A DNA stretch of 34,862 nucleotides from CAYOMP01 sp964405075 (GTDB lineage: Bacteria > Bacillota > Clostridia > Lachnospirales > Lachnospiraceae): contig CAYOMP010000015.1 in NCBI GenBank assembly GCA_964405075.1, positions 1 through 34,862 on the forward strand. The letters are read 5' to 3'. A model generated the notes under the pieces. That model had not been told where the DNA came from, did not search any database, and was given only the letters and a program-made list of their open reading frames with translations. How positions within the stretch are numbered: position 1 is the first letter of the stretch; each line of letters begins with the position of its first letter. Positions 33,447 through 34,862 of this stretch are shown in pieces. A program made the translations under genes and the position numbers.

Positions 33447-34511
33447 TTATTTTACTACAGAATTTTCTACAAGGAATTCCATAACCTTTTCATATATAAG
33501 GTTTGATCTAATTTCTTCTACTGTATAAGCCTCAAGAAAAGCTTCTGCATTCTCATATCCATATGATGGTGCTAATTCTTCCGCTGCTGCATTTACGTCC
33601 TCATCTGTAACATTGATATTTTCCTTAGCGGCAATACAATTAAAAATCATTTCTTCTTCTGCAACTGATTTAGCATATTCTTCTACTGTACTGCCAAAAT
33701 ATGTTGTCATAAACTCGTCAAGTTCCATTTCATACTGTTGTGCATAACCACTATAGTATGTATTAACCTGTTCTATATATTTATTAACCAATTCTTCAGG
33801 GTAGTCATTAATAGTTGCTGATTCTCTTACAGTATTCCATACAGCAGCCTGTTTCTGTGACTTTATCATTGATTCTTTATTTTTCTGTAATGTTTCTGAT
33901 ATTCCTGTTTCAAATGCTTCAATACTGTCATAATCTGTATTAGTAGTAACAAATTCTTCTGTTAATTCTGGTACAACGCTTTCGCTAATTGAATTAACAG
34001 TTACCTCGAACACTACTGCCTGTCCTGCTAAATCTTCCGCTGGATACTCTTCTGGAAAAGTGAGGTCAAGATTAACTGTTTCTCCTACTTTTACACCAAT
34101 TAATCCTTCTTCAAATCCTTCGATAAAAGTTCCAGAACCAATTTCCAAGTCATAGCCTTCTGCTGTTCCACCCTCAAAAGCTACTCCATCTTTCGTTCCC
34201 TTATAATCAATATTGGCAATATCACCATTTTCAATTACATCTCTATCAGTAATCTCAACATTTGATGCATATCCCTGTAAAATACTCTGAATCTCGGCAT
34301 CAATATCTTCCTGTGTAACTTCTGTTGAAATTGGTGCTGAATCTAAAGATACTTCTATTCCTTTGTATTCTCCAAGTGTAACATATTCACTATAATCAGT
34401 TACAGTTGTACCTGTACTCTCTGTATTATCAGCTGATTTGCTGTTTCCACAGCCAGCTACTAAAATAGTCATTCCAAGCATCATTGCTGCTAATCTTAAA
34501 TTCTTTTTCAT
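33447..34511 (-). CDS. Trigger-factor-like FKBP-type prolyl isomerase lipoprotein
   Basis: 354 residues, AAGGGA before the ATG. The signal MKKNLRLAAMMLGMTILVAGC has a lipobox with Cys21, so the mature protein is anchored outside the membrane. Residues about 95-175 are an FKBP-type isomerase domain (NGDIANIDYKGTKDGVAFEG, then GSGTFIEGFEEGLIGVKVGE, and LTFPEEYP), as in trigger factor. Residues 180-354 resemble the trigger-factor C-terminal chaperone arms (VPELTEEFV, then YPEELVNKYIEQV). The N-terminal ribosome-binding domain is absent, replaced by a short linker. It probably helps exported proteins fold, a role analogous to PrsA. It is a single gene with its own terminator. Confidence 0.85.
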   Translation of the reverse strand: MKKNLRLAAMMLGMTILVAGCGNSKSADNTESTGTTVTDYSEYVTLGEYKGIEVSLDSAPISTEVTQEDIDAEIQSILQGYASNVEITDRDVIENGDIANIDYKGTKDGVAFEGGTAEGYDLEIGSGTFIEGFEEGLIGVKVGETVNLDLTFPEEYPAEDLAGQAVVFEVTVNSISESVVPELTEEFVTTNTDYDSIEAFETGISETLQKNKESMIKSQKQAAVWNTVRESATINDYPEELVNKYIEQVNTYYSGYAQQYEMELDEFMTTYFGSTVEEYAKSVAEEEMIFNCIAAKENINVTDEDVNAAAEELAPSYGYENAEAFLEAYTVEEIRSNLIYEKVMEFLVENSVVK

Positions 34512-34608
34512 TGCTTAAAGTCCCTTCTTCAAAAATTTCACAACGTTATACTTATATCATATTTCGTTATAAAATAAAAGACTTAAGCTAAATTTCACAC
34601 ATTTTTCA

Positions 34609-34862
34609 CTACAGCAATGGAGATAACAGCCTTGACACCTGTTCTTTAATTCTGATTATGGCAGGTCTGTTTTCATACAAATATTTTGTTATCTGAGTAG
34701 ACTGTGTTAAATCATTCAGGAAAATATCTAATAGCTTTTCTGCAGTTTTCACACTATAAACAACCGCGTTTACTTCAAAATTAAGCTTAAAACTACGTAT
34801 ATCCATATTAGCAGTTCCAAAACAGGCTACCTTTCCATCCACTACCATACCTTTAGCATGCA
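34609..34862 (-). CDS. cls: Cardiolipin synthase C-terminal part (partial)
   Basis: Only the last 83 or so residues are in the window; the gene continues beyond 34862. The second phospholipase D motif is visible: HAKGMVVDGKVACFGTANMD carries His, Lys and Asp of HxKxxxxD and the GTANMD follow-up, then RSFKLNFEVNAVVYS, as in bacterial cardiolipin synthases. The final residues (RIKEQVSRLLSPLL) are also typical. The enzyme joins two phosphatidylglycerols at the membrane. The family call is firm; the exact paralogue is not. Confidence 0.9.
   Translation of the reverse strand, partial: HAKGMVVDGKVACFGTANMDIRSFKLNFEVNAVVYSVKTAEKLLDIFLNDLTQSTQITKYLYENRPAIIRIKEQVSRLLSPLL

Noticed and set aside
1..34862. 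CRISPR array, tRNA or rRNA genes
   Set aside because: No regularly spaced identical repeats and no tRNA or rRNA signature sequences were seen on either strand.

Overview
This is a low-GC Firmicutes chromosome segment, most likely from a spore-forming Lachnospiraceae relative. The reasons are the AT-rich DNA, strong AGGAGG-type ribosome binding sites, SpoIIID with a sigma-E-like promoter, the DUF6323/DUF6179 and DUF4250 families, and an XRE-cupin plus potABCD operon. The species cannot be named from sequence alone. Positions 31140-31149 are ten Ns, an assembly gap inside clpB.

Left accessory end (1 to about 4225). This is a decayed mobile region: the tail of a relaxase with an in-frame amber codon, a frameshifted MobC-like gene, a small hypothetical gene, a truncated IS3-family element, and an inverted-repeat-bounded segment. 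Two direct repeats, at 2243-2298 and 4165-4224, each carry a copy of the guaA 3' end followed by the same 24-bp-period arm repeats. The second copy is the real end of guaA. The guaA 3' end is a known integration target, so the segment between the copies (a MarR regulator with a YczE-type membrane protein, plus a structured leader) looks like one integrated unit, with a second, mobilisation-type element behind it.

Core block 1 (4213-9311, minus strand): guaA, then spoIIID with a sigma-E-like promoter buried in an RBS-sequestering inverted repeat, then a seven-TM hybrid histidine kinase with HisKA, HATPase, REC and HPt domains.

Carbohydrate and envelope block (9432-18654): a NodB-type deacetylase with a GH106-like glycoside hydrolase, an acyltransferase-3 membrane protein, the overlapping DUF6323/DUF6179 pair divergent from a DtxR-type regulator whose leader contains an intrinsic terminator, a membrane-anchored metallophosphoesterase, and a lipoprotein.

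Transport block (18675-27909): a minus-strand ECF transporter operon (fused EcfA, EcfT, a SAM hydrolase, an UPF0397 S component) faces a plus-strand polyamine operon (XRE-cupin regulator, potA, potB, potC, potD).

Right end (27986-34862, minus strand): DUF4250, an HD-GYP protein, ClpB, a CpXC-domain protein, an extracytoplasmic trigger-factor-like lipoprotein, and the C-terminal end of a cardiolipin synthase running off the window.

The least ordinary points are the tandem guaA attachment-like sites, the spoIIID promoter/hairpin arrangement, the SAM hydrolase built into an ECF transporter operon, and the lipoprotein version of trigger factor.
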